This document shows positions 15,605 through 21,640 of a stretch of DNA of 21,640 bases, in pieces. The stretch is from an uncultured Collinsella sp. (GTDB lineage Bacteria; Actinomycetota; Coriobacteriia; Coriobacteriales; Coriobacteriaceae): positions 1 to 21,640 of the forward strand of contig CABUDZ010000027.1 in assembly GCA_902490445.1 (NCBI GenBank), in the 5' to 3' direction. Every line of letters begins with the position of its first letter. Position 1 is the stretch's first letter. Below the pieces are notes generated by a model, which saw only the letters and a list, made by a program, of their open reading frames with translations, was not told the DNA's origin and made no database searches. The position numbers and the translations under genes are program-made.

Positions 15605-16786
15605 CTACAGCTGCTCGGCCGGACGGTCGGGCGAGCTAAAGCCCGAGTCAAACGTAACGACGCATGAGGCATTGGGTCGGCGCTCGTGCACGATGCGCGT
15701 GACGAGCTCCAGCAGCTCCTCGTCGGATATGTCAAAGCCGTCGGGACGCACAAGGTCAAACGAAACGAACCCGTCGTGCTCGTGCAGGTCGTGGATGGAG
15801 AGCGCGGGATCGATCTGCGTAACGCCACGCTTGACCCAGCCGCGTAGGTCGTCGCCGGTGGTGGCGATGGGGTCGCAGTGCAACGTGATGCCAATGCCCA
15901 TCTGGCGCTTGATGTCGTGCTCGATGGTGTCTAGGATCTCGTGGTGCTCAAATGCGTCGCCCTCGCCGGGCATCTCCACGTGGGCGCTGGCAAACTGACG
16001 ACCGGGGCCGTAGTCGTGCACCATCAGGTCGTGTGTGCCCAAGACCTGCGGATAGGACATGATCTTGTCGCGGATTGCCTGGACGAGCTTGGGATCGGGC
16101 GCTTGCCCCAGCAACGGGCTGATGGCGTCGCGCACTAGGCCCATGCCGCTGATGCAGATGAAGATGCCCACACCCAAGCCCGCCCAGCCGTCGAGGTCAA
16201 AGCCGGTCGTTTGCGAAATAAGCGCCGCCGCTAAGACCGAGCCCGAGGTGATGACGTCGTTTTTGGAGTCCTGCGCCGTGGCAATGAGTGTTTCGGAATC
16301 GATACGGTTGCCCAGCGCGCGGTTGAATGCGGCCATCCAGAATTTGACGAGCATGGACAAGACGAGAGCGGCTAGGGAGACCAGCGTGTAGGCGGTGGGG
16401 GAGGGCTTGATGATCTTGGTGACCGACTCGAGGATCAGGTTGATGCCGACGGCGCAAACCAGGACGGCGACGAACAGACCGGCTAGGTACTCGTAGCGGC
16501 CGTGGCCATAGGGGTGGCCTTCGTCTGCCGGGCGGCTGGCAAGGCGGAACCCGAGCAGGCTCACGATGTTGCTCGAGGCGTCGGAGAGGTTGTTGAAGGC
16601 GTCGGCGATGAGCGAGACAGAGCCGGCGAGCAGGCCCGCGATGCCCTTGGCCAGGCACAGAGTGATGTTGAGGCCAATGCAGATGAGGCTTGCGGCGAAG
16701 CCCGCGTTGGTGCGGCAGGAGGTATCGACCGGCTCGCCCTCGCTGCCGGGAACAAGCGTATGTACCAGCCGATTTACAAATAGCAT
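15605..16786 (-). CDS. Cation diffusion facilitator, probable manganese exporter
   Basis: A 393-residue CDF antiporter with six transmembrane helices (about 28-222) and an extended cytoplasmic C-terminal domain. Family hallmarks are SVSLIADAFNNLSD in TM2 and HPYGHGRYEYLAG after it. The transport-site residues read NxxxD (N65, D69) in TM2 and DxxxD (D173, D177) in TM5, instead of the HxxxD of zinc-type members. That pattern is known from manganese exporters such as streptococcal MntE, so Mn2+ efflux is the best inference. The C-terminal part (about 225-393) looks like a metal-sensing fold followed by a related second segment. The ATG at 16786 is chosen because GAGGA precedes it by 9 nt; longer frames upstream have no ribosome binding site. 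It is divergent from the zinc-ribbon gene. Confidence 0.93.
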   Translation of the reverse strand: MLFVNRLVHTLVPGSEGEPVDTSCRTNAGFAASLICIGLNITLCLAKGIAGLLAGSVSLIADAFNNLSDASSNIVSLLGFRLASRPADEGHPYGHGRYEYLAGLFVAVLVCAVGINLILESVTKIIKPSPTAYTLVSLAALVLSMLVKFWMAAFNRALGNRIDSETLIATAQDSKNDVITSGSVLAAALISQTTGFDLDGWAGLGVGIFICISGMGLVRDAISPLLGQAPDPKLVQAIRDKIMSYPQVLGTHDLMVHDYGPGRQFASAHVEMPGEGDAFEHHEILDTIEHDIKRQMGIGITLHCDPIATTGDDLRGWVKRGVTQIDPALSIHDLHEHDGFVSFDLVRPDGFDISDEELLELVTRIVHERRPNASCVVTFDSGFSSPDRPAEQL

Positions 16787-16834
16787 AGCGGTCGTCCTCA
16801 CAATCATGTTTAAGGGGATAGTGTAGCTCGCATG

Positions 16835-16849
16835 GGCGCACCGTGCGCC
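16835..16849. promoter_or_regulatory. Short inverted repeat upstream of the CDF gene
   Basis: GGCGCA-CCG-TGCGCC is a perfect 6-bp inverted repeat with a 3-bp centre, 49 bp upstream of the CDF start. It could be an operator or a leader hairpin. It does not fit a known MntR or DtxR box or a yybP-ykoY riboswitch as far as can be seen. Confidence 0.3.
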
Positions 16850-16928
16850 GGTGCTCAGAAAATGCAGCAATGGTCTGCCCGCGCTAACGAGCAGGCCTTC
16901 CCGTCTGCCTGGGTGGTCCATTTTGGGC

Positions 16929-16976
16929 CACATGGGTATGGGCATGTGCCAGTTTGCTCGACATACTTAATGTCGA
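16929..16976. promoter_or_regulatory. Two adjacent inverted repeats in the leader of the zinc-ribbon gene
   Basis: CACATG (16929-16934) with CATGTG (16943-16948), and TCGACAT (16958-16964) with ATGTCGA (16970-16976) around ACTTA. The second is a 19-bp dyad typical in size of a repressor site and overlaps the TA-rich stretch where a -10 would lie. It is 28 bp upstream of ATG 17005. Confidence 0.45.
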
Positions 16977-17004
16977 CAGCCCCTGTGCAAAGGAGGACGC
17001 TTCC

Positions 17005-18342
17005 ATGGACGAGATGTTTGCCATTAAATGCCAAAACTGCGGCGGCCCTATGTACTCACACCAGGCTAAACGCAGCTTTGAGTGCGCCTATTGCGGCACG
17101 GTCGTTCCGTGGCAGGCCGATGCGGGGGAGCCCAAGAGCGCTTTGGGCATTCGCCATGCGCCGCTGACGGTTGTCGATGGGCTACTTAAGCTCACCCATG
17201 TGTCGCAGCTCGAGCGCCCGGAGGACCCGGACTGGTATTTCTTTAATTCGCACTGGCGCAATCAGTCGGTTCTGGAGCATCTGCTATGGGAGGACCGCGG
17301 CACGGCGCAGGAGTTCCAAGAAGCCACGCACGTGAGCATTCCCTGCCCCTTCTGCGGCGCGTCCTTTGAAGGCGAGTCCACTCAGCGCGTGTTTGAGTGC
17401 CCGTCCTGCGGCAATAAGATCGGCGTTGCCGACCTGCTCAAGCCCGGTACCTTTAGCAAGCGCCTGACCATGGGCGTTGGCGCGGAGTATGTACCCGAGC
17501 AGGGTATTCCTTGCGAAATCTCACCGCAGCAGGCACGTGCCAACGCGCTGCAGCTGGTGCGCCAGTACCCCGACGCCTTTGCCGGGCACGACGTGGAAGA
17601 CGCGATTCAAAACGACATGATGCTCTTCTACTTCCCCATGGCGCTCGCGGATCTGCGCATGATGGCGAGCTTCCCGGGCAAGGGCCTGAGCAAGGAAACC
17701 CTGGTGTACTACGAGGTGCTCGACTGGGCGTATCCGCGGGCAAACTACCTGGACGTTCGCCTCATGGGCATTTTGGAGCCGTGGGACTTTGCCAAGGTCG
17801 GTTCGTTCGATCCCGCCATGCAGGAAGGCGATTTCCGCGTCGTCTCCGTCGATGCGTCTACCAAGGACCAGGTGGTCATTGATAAGCTGGCGCTCGACAT
17901 TGCCGGCAACGACGCCGAGGCGGTGCTGGGGCTCAATAAAAAGAGCATCCGCACCTGGGCGCGCAAGGCCCGCAAGCATAAGGACGGCCTGATGATGGTG
18001 CCGGTATACTTTGTCGACCGTCCGGCAACGGACAGCCGCGACGGTGAGCAGGTGCGCATCGCCGTGAACGGCCAGACGGGCCGCGCGGCCGCGGTGGTGT
18101 TTAGCGACAAGCGCGAGACGCATGTGGTGGCATCGCTCAACCCGAGCCTGCATCTGTCCGGCGAGAGCACCGTGCACGCCACGCCCATCGAGGTCAAATA
18201 CGTTAAGTCGCCGTTTCTGTACCAGATCGTGCGCCGTGGAGGCGGCGAGCAGCAGCATCAGGTGGCAGCGGTCGCCGAGGGTTCTTACCGAGAAGAAAAG
18301 CCCAAACGCAAGGGATTGTTCGCTGCGATTTTTGGTAAGTAG
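17005..18342 (+). CDS. Double zinc-ribbon protein (TFIIB-type ribbon, YdjG-like)
   Basis: A 445-residue protein with two Cys4 zinc ribbons: C9/C12 with C27/C30, and C114/C117 with C132/C135. A long alpha/beta region follows. Around 340-400 it contains MMVPVYFVDR and RIAVNGQTGRAAAV, a signature of bacterial TFIIB-type zinc-ribbon proteins such as B. subtilis YdjG, which acts at the membrane with PspA/SPFH partners. The tail KRKGLFAAIFGK is basic and amphipathic and could bind membrane or a partner. No transmembrane helix is seen. The start ATG 17005 has an excellent AAAGGAGG at 16989-16996. No SPFH or PspA gene is adjacent in this window, so a stress-response role is inference from the family. 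Confidence 0.8.
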   Translation: MDEMFAIKCQNCGGPMYSHQAKRSFECAYCGTVVPWQADAGEPKSALGIRHAPLTVVDGLLKLTHVSQLERPEDPDWYFFNSHWRNQSVLEHLLWEDRGTAQEFQEATHVSIPCPFCGASFEGESTQRVFECPSCGNKIGVADLLKPGTFSKRLTMGVGAEYVPEQGIPCEISPQQARANALQLVRQYPDAFAGHDVEDAIQNDMMLFYFPMALADLRMMASFPGKGLSKETLVYYEVLDWAYPRANYLDVRLMGILEPWDFAKVGSFDPAMQEGDFRVVSVDASTKDQVVIDKLALDIAGNDAEAVLGLNKKSIRTWARKARKHKDGLMMVPVYFVDRPATDSRDGEQVRIAVNGQTGRAAAVVFSDKRETHVVASLNPSLHLSGESTVHATPIEVKYVKSPFLYQIVRRGGGEQQHQVAAVAEGSYREEKPKRKGLFAAIFGK

Positions 18343-18409
18343 GGGAGTGGTGCCGGGGCGTCGGGCTGCATCGCAAGGTCATGAGACGAACTTAAGACTG
18401 CTGGGAACG

Positions 18410-18418
18410 TGCTACCAT
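18410..18418 (+). promoter_or_regulatory. Extended -10 promoter of the SHOCT gene
   Basis: TG-C-TACCAT lies 40 nt before ATG 18459. It shares the CGTGCTAnnnT arrangement with the fhs promoter. A TTAAGA at 18392 is a weak -35 with a 15-nt spacer. Confidence 0.4.
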
Positions 18419-18458
18419 TGTCGATAGCCTTAATCTTGTAAGAAGCGGAGGCCAGATT

Positions 18459-18830
18459 ATGGGTTTTGCGGATCAGCAGCTTCAGCTTCAGGTACCGTAT
18501 TCTCCTGACGACACGTTTAATGCCTTGAAGGCAGCTATGGAAAAGCTGCCTAAAGTAAAAGTTGATAGTGCATCGCCCACAACAAGAACAGTTGCAGCCG
18601 AGATTGGTATGAGCCTTTGGTCTTGGGGCGAAAATATCAGTATTTCGGTTGTTCCAGTTGAAGGCGGATCTGGCGTTACTGTCAAGTCGTCATCTAAGGT
18701 CAGGGCAAACGTATTAAACGGGGGCAAAAATGCAAAGAATATTGCCAAGATAGTCGATGCCCTATCGAAGGAGCTCGAGCGGTATCCGCAGGTTTCACAG
18801 ACTATTGAGACGCTGGCGGATAGTGGTTGA
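18459..18830 (+). CDS. Small unknown protein whose SHOCT tail is out of frame
   Basis: A 123-residue protein, unrecognised, with alternating beta strands and an amphipathic helix (KNAKNIAKIVDALSKELERY) near its end. No signal peptide or membrane helix is visible. AGCGGAGG at 18444-18451 gives a strong start at ATG 18459. Codon use is clearly more AT-rich than that of the gene before it (AAA, ATT, TTA common), suggesting acquisition. The frame ends in TGA at 18828-18830. Directly after, in the +1 frame, lies a complete SHOCT-type tail. The intact product was probably about 155 residues, beta domain plus SHOCT. It is either frameshifted, translated with recoding, or split. Confidence 0.7.
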   Translation: MGFADQQLQLQVPYSPDDTFNALKAAMEKLPKVKVDSASPTTRTVAAEIGMSLWSWGENISISVVPVEGGSGVTVKSSSKVRANVLNGGKNAKNIAKIVDALSKELERYPQVSQTIETLADSG

Positions 18831-18927
18831 TGTAGTTGCAAGGCTTGAGAGGCTTGCAGCACTGCGTGAGAGTGGAGTACTTACCGAGGAAGAGTTTGCT
18901 GCAGAAAAGGCAAAAATCCTTTCGTAA
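18823..18927 (+). pseudogene. SHOCT domain in +1 frame relative to the preceding ORF
   Basis: The frame reads VARLERLAALRESGVLTEEE followed by FAAEKAKILS and TAA at 18925-18927. This is the SHOCT pattern (leucine-rich helix, GxLTEEEF, K-I/L-L end) normally found at the C terminus of small bacterial proteins. A GTG at 18823 could start it as a separate 34-residue peptide, but spacing from GGCGGA is too short for a good ribosome binding site. Removing one base near GGTTGATG would fuse it to the upstream ORF. A +1 shift at the TGA codon, as in prfB, is possible, but the GGT-TGA-T context does not match the known slippery site. Confidence 0.65.
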
Positions 18928-19156
18928 TCAGACACGATGGTTGGATTTGCATTCTATTATTGAACTTGTTTATACCAGGCTGAAAACATCGTGTGTAATA
19001 AAGGTGCGTAGTAGCCTCGTCTTGATTGGCGGATGTAAATAAACGGTGGAACGGCTGTAAAAGAGCCTTGCCACTGGGTAAAATCAGGATGTGCCGCGGA
19101 ACCCGCTCCTCAGTCGGTCAACTTTGGAAGCGCGGGCAACGCAGGTACTATCGTCT

Positions 19157-19182
19157 AAAGGGCCGGGTGCGACCGGCCCTTT
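19157..19182. terminator. Bidirectional intrinsic terminator
   Basis: AAAGGGCCGG (19157-19166) pairs perfectly with CCGGCCCTTT (19173-19182) across a 6-nt loop. The A3/T3 ends make it usable in both directions. It sits 22 bp beyond the stop of the minus-strand mini-ORF and between convergent transcription units. Confidence 0.8.
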
Positions 19183-19204
19183 GCATGACTCCCTTCGCTA
19201 TCCG

Positions 19205-19297
19205 TTACTGCTTATATTCCCGCCAGATCGAGTAGAGGTTCCGGACGATGCCGGTTACATACATCGAGAGGCGCAGGATTTCAAGAAACAAGTTCAT
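19205..19297 (-). CDS. 30-residue hydrophobic/basic small protein candidate
   Basis: ATG at 19297 on the minus strand opens a 30-codon frame, MNLFLEILRLSMYVTGIVRN then LYSIWREYKQ and TAA. The N-terminal two thirds is hydrophobic and helix-prone, and the end is aromatic and charged, the shape of small membrane-active or type I toxin peptides. A GGGGTGA sequence 5 nt upstream of the ATG matches the Shine-Dalgarno region well. A perfect terminator follows the stop. It is last in line after the minus-strand cluster, 143 bp beyond the 73-residue gene. No family is recognised. Chance cannot be excluded at this length. Confidence 0.4.
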   Translation of the reverse strand: MNLFLEILRLSMYVTGIVRNLYSIWREYKQ

Positions 19298-19440
19298 AGG
19301 CTTCACCCCAATCGGAGATCGGAGCGTTGCCCGCAGGCGGATTCCGCGGCAGTCGTAATTCTACCTCACAGGCCGCGGCGGGAGACATCCTACCCGCCCC
19401 ATGGCTTGGAGCAGTGTCGATCTAACGGGCAATCAAGCCT

Positions 19441-19662
19441 CTAGTTCTCTTTGAATTGAGCAAGCATCTGCCCGAAGAAGCTTAGTTCGGATGGCTCATA
19501 AATGATCGAACCGCCGTCCGCGGTCCTGTAGACCCCGCAGGGGAGGTAACGCCCGTCGGGGAGGACATAGAGGCTGGCTTCCTCCTTCAGTCCTACTGGA
19601 AATAGCGGAATCCCGTTTTCGTCCACTTGGAACTCGTCTATATTTGCGATCTTCCTCTCCAT
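19441..19662 (-). CDS. Hypothetical protein, 73 residues
   Basis: A small, acidic, beta-rich soluble protein of unknown function. It has a strand-turn pattern LYVLPDGRYLPCGVYRT and ends with an amphipathic helix FFGQMLAQF. There is no signal peptide, membrane helix or metal motif; one cysteine is present. AGGAGG four to five bases before ATG 19662 is a strong ribosome binding site. It begins 32 bp after the ADP-ribosylglycohydrolase gene on the same strand, so it is likely in the same transcript and may be a partner of it. No family is recognised. Confidence 0.65.
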   Translation of the reverse strand: MERKIANIDEFQVDENGIPLFPVGLKEEASLYVLPDGRYLPCGVYRTADGGSIIYEPSELSFFGQMLAQFKEN

Positions 19663-19694
19663 GATGCCTCCTGCCTTATTTCTTGAATGGCGCC

Positions 19695-20483
19695 TTAAAA
19701 CAGGCAGCTCTCAATCAACTCTTTACCGCGCAGGGTGTCGACCCACTCCTGCGGGATGGCCTCGATACCGTATACCGTGCCGGCGAGGGCGCCGGCGACG
19801 GCTGCGGTGGTGTCGGTGTCGTCGCCCAGGTTGACGGCGGCAAGCACGCAGGCTTCGTAGCTGTTGGTGTTCACAAAGCACCAGGTAGCGGCTTTAAGCG
19901 TGTCACGCACGAAGCCGCCGGAACTGATTTCGTGCTCGGGCGCGCTTTTTAGCTGCAGCGCCCACGAGGGGAGCGCGCCGTTCATCACGTCCCTCATCAG
20001 CTCAACAAATATGATGCATGCGTCGGTCGACGTTCTGTGGGCGTGCGTAATCGCCGAGACTTTGCTGACCTCTTCGTCTGTCGCATCGGTGAACGCCAGG
20101 GGAGCGATGCGCATGAGCGATCCGTTGCCGTTGTCGCGTTCGCCGGAGCCTCCTTTGCCGGTGTGCAAGGCGCGGGCGGTTGTGCCGCCGTAGTCGAAAA
20201 CGCCGTCGATCGTATACTCGCCACGGGCAATCCAGCTCACGAATTTGTCGCGCATGTCCTCGGTGTCAATGCGGCCGAGCTCTCTGATGGAGTCGCGGGT
20301 GGCGAGCGTCATAGATGTGTCGTCGCTCCAGGTGCCGGCGGGCTGCTCGTGCGTGCCGTAGCCGATCATGTCGGTGCATTCGAACGTGCCACGAGGTCTG
20401 AACTCGTAGGGAACGCCCAGCGCGTCACCGACGGCAAGCCCATAGATGCAGTCGCGCAGTGTTGTTTTCGGTCTGTGTGTCAT
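19695..20483 (-). CDS. ADP-ribosylglycohydrolase (DraG family)
   Basis: A 262-residue hydrolase of the ARH/DraG fold that removes ADP-ribose from proteins or other ADP-ribosylated targets. Family motifs are present: GLAVGDALGVPYEF near 15-28, TWSDDTSM (D54, D55, T56) for the first metal pair, DNGNGSLMR at 117-125, THAHR at 146-150, and NLGDDTDTTAAVAGALAG (D221, D222, D224) for the second metal set. The dinuclear Mg/Mn site therefore looks intact. GAGGAG upstream supports ATG 20483. It lies 63 bp downstream of the DUF1016 nuclease and 32 bp upstream of the 73-residue gene, all on the minus strand. Its substrate is unknown; reversal of a toxin's ADP-ribosylation is one possibility, but no transferase gene is seen in the window. 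Confidence 0.93.
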   Translation of the reverse strand: MTHRPKTTLRDCIYGLAVGDALGVPYEFRPRGTFECTDMIGYGTHEQPAGTWSDDTSMTLATRDSIRELGRIDTEDMRDKFVSWIARGEYTIDGVFDYGGTTARALHTGKGGSGERDNGNGSLMRIAPLAFTDATDEEVSKVSAITHAHRTSTDACIIFVELMRDVMNGALPSWALQLKSAPEHEISSGGFVRDTLKAATWCFVNTNSYEACVLAAVNLGDDTDTTAAVAGALAGTVYGIEAIPQEWVDTLRGKELIESCLF

Positions 20484-20546
20484 GGAAAGCTCCTCTTTTC
20501 CCGGGTGATGTGGAGCGCCGTCGGGGGTATCGGTCGCAACGTGCTG

Positions 20547-21593
20547 CTATCCTTGCACTTCGCCATTAGTCGCTTCGTTGATGGCGCGGTACTCGGCACT
20601 CAGCTCGCGCGCCAGCTCTTCCTTGCTTGGAAGATACGGCAGGTATTTGGCGGCAAACACTTGGTCGTTGTCTTCGGGCAGCGTGTACTCGACGATCGAA
20701 TCGCTTTTGTCCGCGCAGAGCACGATGCCTATGGGCGGATTGTCGCCTTCGTTCATGAGCTCACGCGTGTAGTAGTTCACATACATTTGCATCTGGCCCA
20801 GGTCCTGATGCGTAAGGTCATCGGTCTTAAGGTCGATGAGCACGAAGCAGCGCATCAGATAGTTGTAAAAAACAAGGTCAATATAGAAATGGCGCCCATC
20901 AAAGGTGATGCGCTTTTGGCGCGCCTCGAAAGCGAAGCCACGGCCAAGCTCCAGCAGGAACTTCTGAAGATGTGTGATGAGCGCCTGCTCTAGATCGCTC
21001 TCGCGAAACGCAGTATCGTCCGAGAAACCTAAAAACTCCAGTACATATGGATCGCGGATGATATCCTCGGGGCGACGAGCTGGGGCGCTCTTTTGGATTT
21101 CTTGGGTGACAGCCTCCTTGTCTTTGCTGGCAAGTAGGTGCTCGCGGAACATGGTGTTGATCTGGCGTTCGAGCTGGCGCGTGCTCCAGCGAGAGTCGGC
21201 GCATTCGTTCATGTACCAGGTGCGAGCTTCGGGGTCAGGAATGCGTATTAACCTGCGGTAATGTGTCCAGCTCAATTCGGGACGCAGTGAGTCCCGAATT
21301 GGAAATGCAAGATAGAACTGACGCATTTTGCGCAGCTCTCTTGCTTCAAAACCTTTACCAAAATCCTTGGTAAGTCTGATTGCGAGGGCCTTGAGCAGCG
21401 CCTCTCCATACTTGGCGCGCTCCTCTCCGCCCTGCTCATCAACAATGCTCTTGCCGATATCCCAATACGCCTCAACCATCGCAAAGTTAACGGCGGTATA
21501 GGCCTTGTCGCGAGCGGCGTTGAGAATCGAGGAAACCTGCTTGTAAAAAACTTCTGGCACGATTGCCGATTCTCCACGGTTTACCAGTTGCAT
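20547..21593 (-). CDS. DUF1016/YhcG-family PDDEXK nuclease
   Basis: A 348-residue protein with the two-part YhcG architecture. The N-terminal DUF1016 domain has AYWDIGKSI, GFEARELRKMRQFYLAFP, LSWTHYRRLI and WSTRQLERQI. The C-terminal PDDEXK nuclease domain has LGRGFAFEARQKRI, the catalytic D239 in FYIDLVFY, and DLK (D254, K256), then THQDLGQMQMYVNYY. Members are linked to type I restriction loci and mobile elements; the cellular role is uncertain. The start is uncertain: ATG 21593 lacks a ribosome binding site, and a TTG at 21614 would add seven hydrophobic residues. Just upstream the DNA reads as a different gene in another frame, so the native leader may be missing. Base composition is more AT-rich than that of the left half of the window. 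Confidence 0.9.
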   Translation of the reverse strand: MQLVNRGESAIVPEVFYKQVSSILNAARDKAYTAVNFAMVEAYWDIGKSIVDEQGGEERAKYGEALLKALAIRLTKDFGKGFEARELRKMRQFYLAFPIRDSLRPELSWTHYRRLIRIPDPEARTWYMNECADSRWSTRQLERQINTMFREHLLASKDKEAVTQEIQKSAPARRPEDIIRDPYVLEFLGFSDDTAFRESDLEQALITHLQKFLLELGRGFAFEARQKRITFDGRHFYIDLVFYNYLMRCFVLIDLKTDDLTHQDLGQMQMYVNYYTRELMNEGDNPPIGIVLCADKSDSIVEYTLPEDNDQVFAAKYLPYLPSKEELARELSAEYRAINEATNGEVQG

Positions 21594-21640
21594 CAAACAG
21601 ATGAGAAATAACAATCGGTGTATTCAAATCGTCGTTCATA
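21591..21640 (-). pseudogene. Possible cysteinyl-tRNA synthetase fragment, truncated
   Basis: From the right edge the minus strand reads (A)MNDDLNTPIVISHLFDA. This matches the well-known CysRS segment between catalytic core and C-terminal domain (A-M-D/N-D-D-x-N-T-P ... L-F). Similarity stops at about 21591, and the frame goes on as unrelated sequence to a TAA at 21487-21489, inside the DUF1016 gene in another frame. Codons are AT-rich (GAT, TTG, AAT, ACA, ATT). It could be the broken end of cysS at an insertion junction, or an assembly chimera. The match rests on memory of the family. Confidence 0.45.

Larger units (their letters stand above)
18928..19440. other. Mostly non-coding interval between convergent units
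   Basis: This 513-bp interval separates the SHOCT gene from the minus-strand cluster. It holds an 8-bp inverted repeat ACACGATG (18932-18939) with CATCGTGT (18987-18994). A symmetric hairpin at 19046-19073 pairs GTGG/CCAC and GGCT/AGCC. A -10-like TAAAAT lies at 19079-19084. The strong terminator at 19157-19182 and the minus-strand mini-ORF at 19205-19297 follow. Longer open frames here on the plus strand lack ribosome binding sites and family resemblance. Confidence 0.5.

Noticed and set aside
15591..15612. AGCTGT/ACAGCT hairpin between the convergent genes as a terminator
   Set aside because: Only a 6-bp stem with a 10-nt loop, no T tract on either side, and it overlaps the stop codons of both genes.
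19041..19182. T-box-like leader (GGTGGAAC at 19045 and TGCCGCGGAACCCGC near 19094, followed by a terminator)
   Set aside because: The core AGGGTGGNACCGCG sequence is not intact in one place, no specifier stem was found, and no plus-strand gene lies downstream of the terminator.

Overview
The window looks like chromosomal DNA from a GC-rich actinobacterium of the Coriobacteriia, most likely Collinsella or a close relative. This is an inference from three things: the GC-rich codon use of the left 18 kb, a DnaE1-type polymerase with lineage-specific insertions, and the mix of ruvCAB, an fhs ligase and a one-iron superoxide reductase expected of a gut anaerobe. No database could be consulted. No tRNA, rRNA, CRISPR array or insertion sequence was recognised.

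Layout. Positions 1-247 hold an unresolved open stretch and the dnaE leader. Positions 248-7544 carry dnaE and, 28 bp downstream, a SWIM-SNF2 helicase, probably co-transcribed. A small superoxide reductase (7695-8057) ends in a hairpin terminator. Next is a 661-residue NAD-synthetase-like protein (8175-10160) whose amidase triad and ATP P-loop both appear to be lost. Its 3' flank holds a long stacked inverted repeat with a GCAA tetraloop (10169-10266), a good candidate for an undescribed structured RNA. The ruvC-ruvA-ruvB operon (10403-12611) has TGATG overlaps at both junctions and a textbook Gram-positive LexA box at its promoter, so it should belong to the SOS regulon. fhs (12756-14423) follows with its own extended -10 promoter and a strong terminator.

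From 14603 to 18342 lie a single-pass envelope protein with low-complexity and heptad repeats, a convergent cation diffusion facilitator with manganese-type metal-site residues, and a divergently transcribed double zinc-ribbon protein. The divergent spacer contains two adjacent inverted repeats.

From about 18.4 kb the DNA is more AT-rich and accessory in character. It holds a small protein whose C-terminal SHOCT domain lies in a +1 shifted frame. A minus-strand cluster follows: DUF1016/YhcG-type PDDEXK nuclease, ADP-ribosylglycohydrolase, a 73-residue unknown, and a 30-residue hydrophobic/basic mini-ORF ending just before a perfect 10-bp-stem terminator. At the right edge, the last 50 bases on the minus strand read like a broken piece of cysteinyl-tRNA synthetase directly abutting the nuclease gene. 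This may mark an insertion junction or an assembly chimera.

Together the left part is housekeeping DNA replication, repair and one-carbon metabolism. The right part is the most likely place for a mobile or defence-like module. The best candidates for something new are the 10169-10266 RNA-like structure, the pseudo-NAD synthetase, and the 18.4-21.6 kb cluster.
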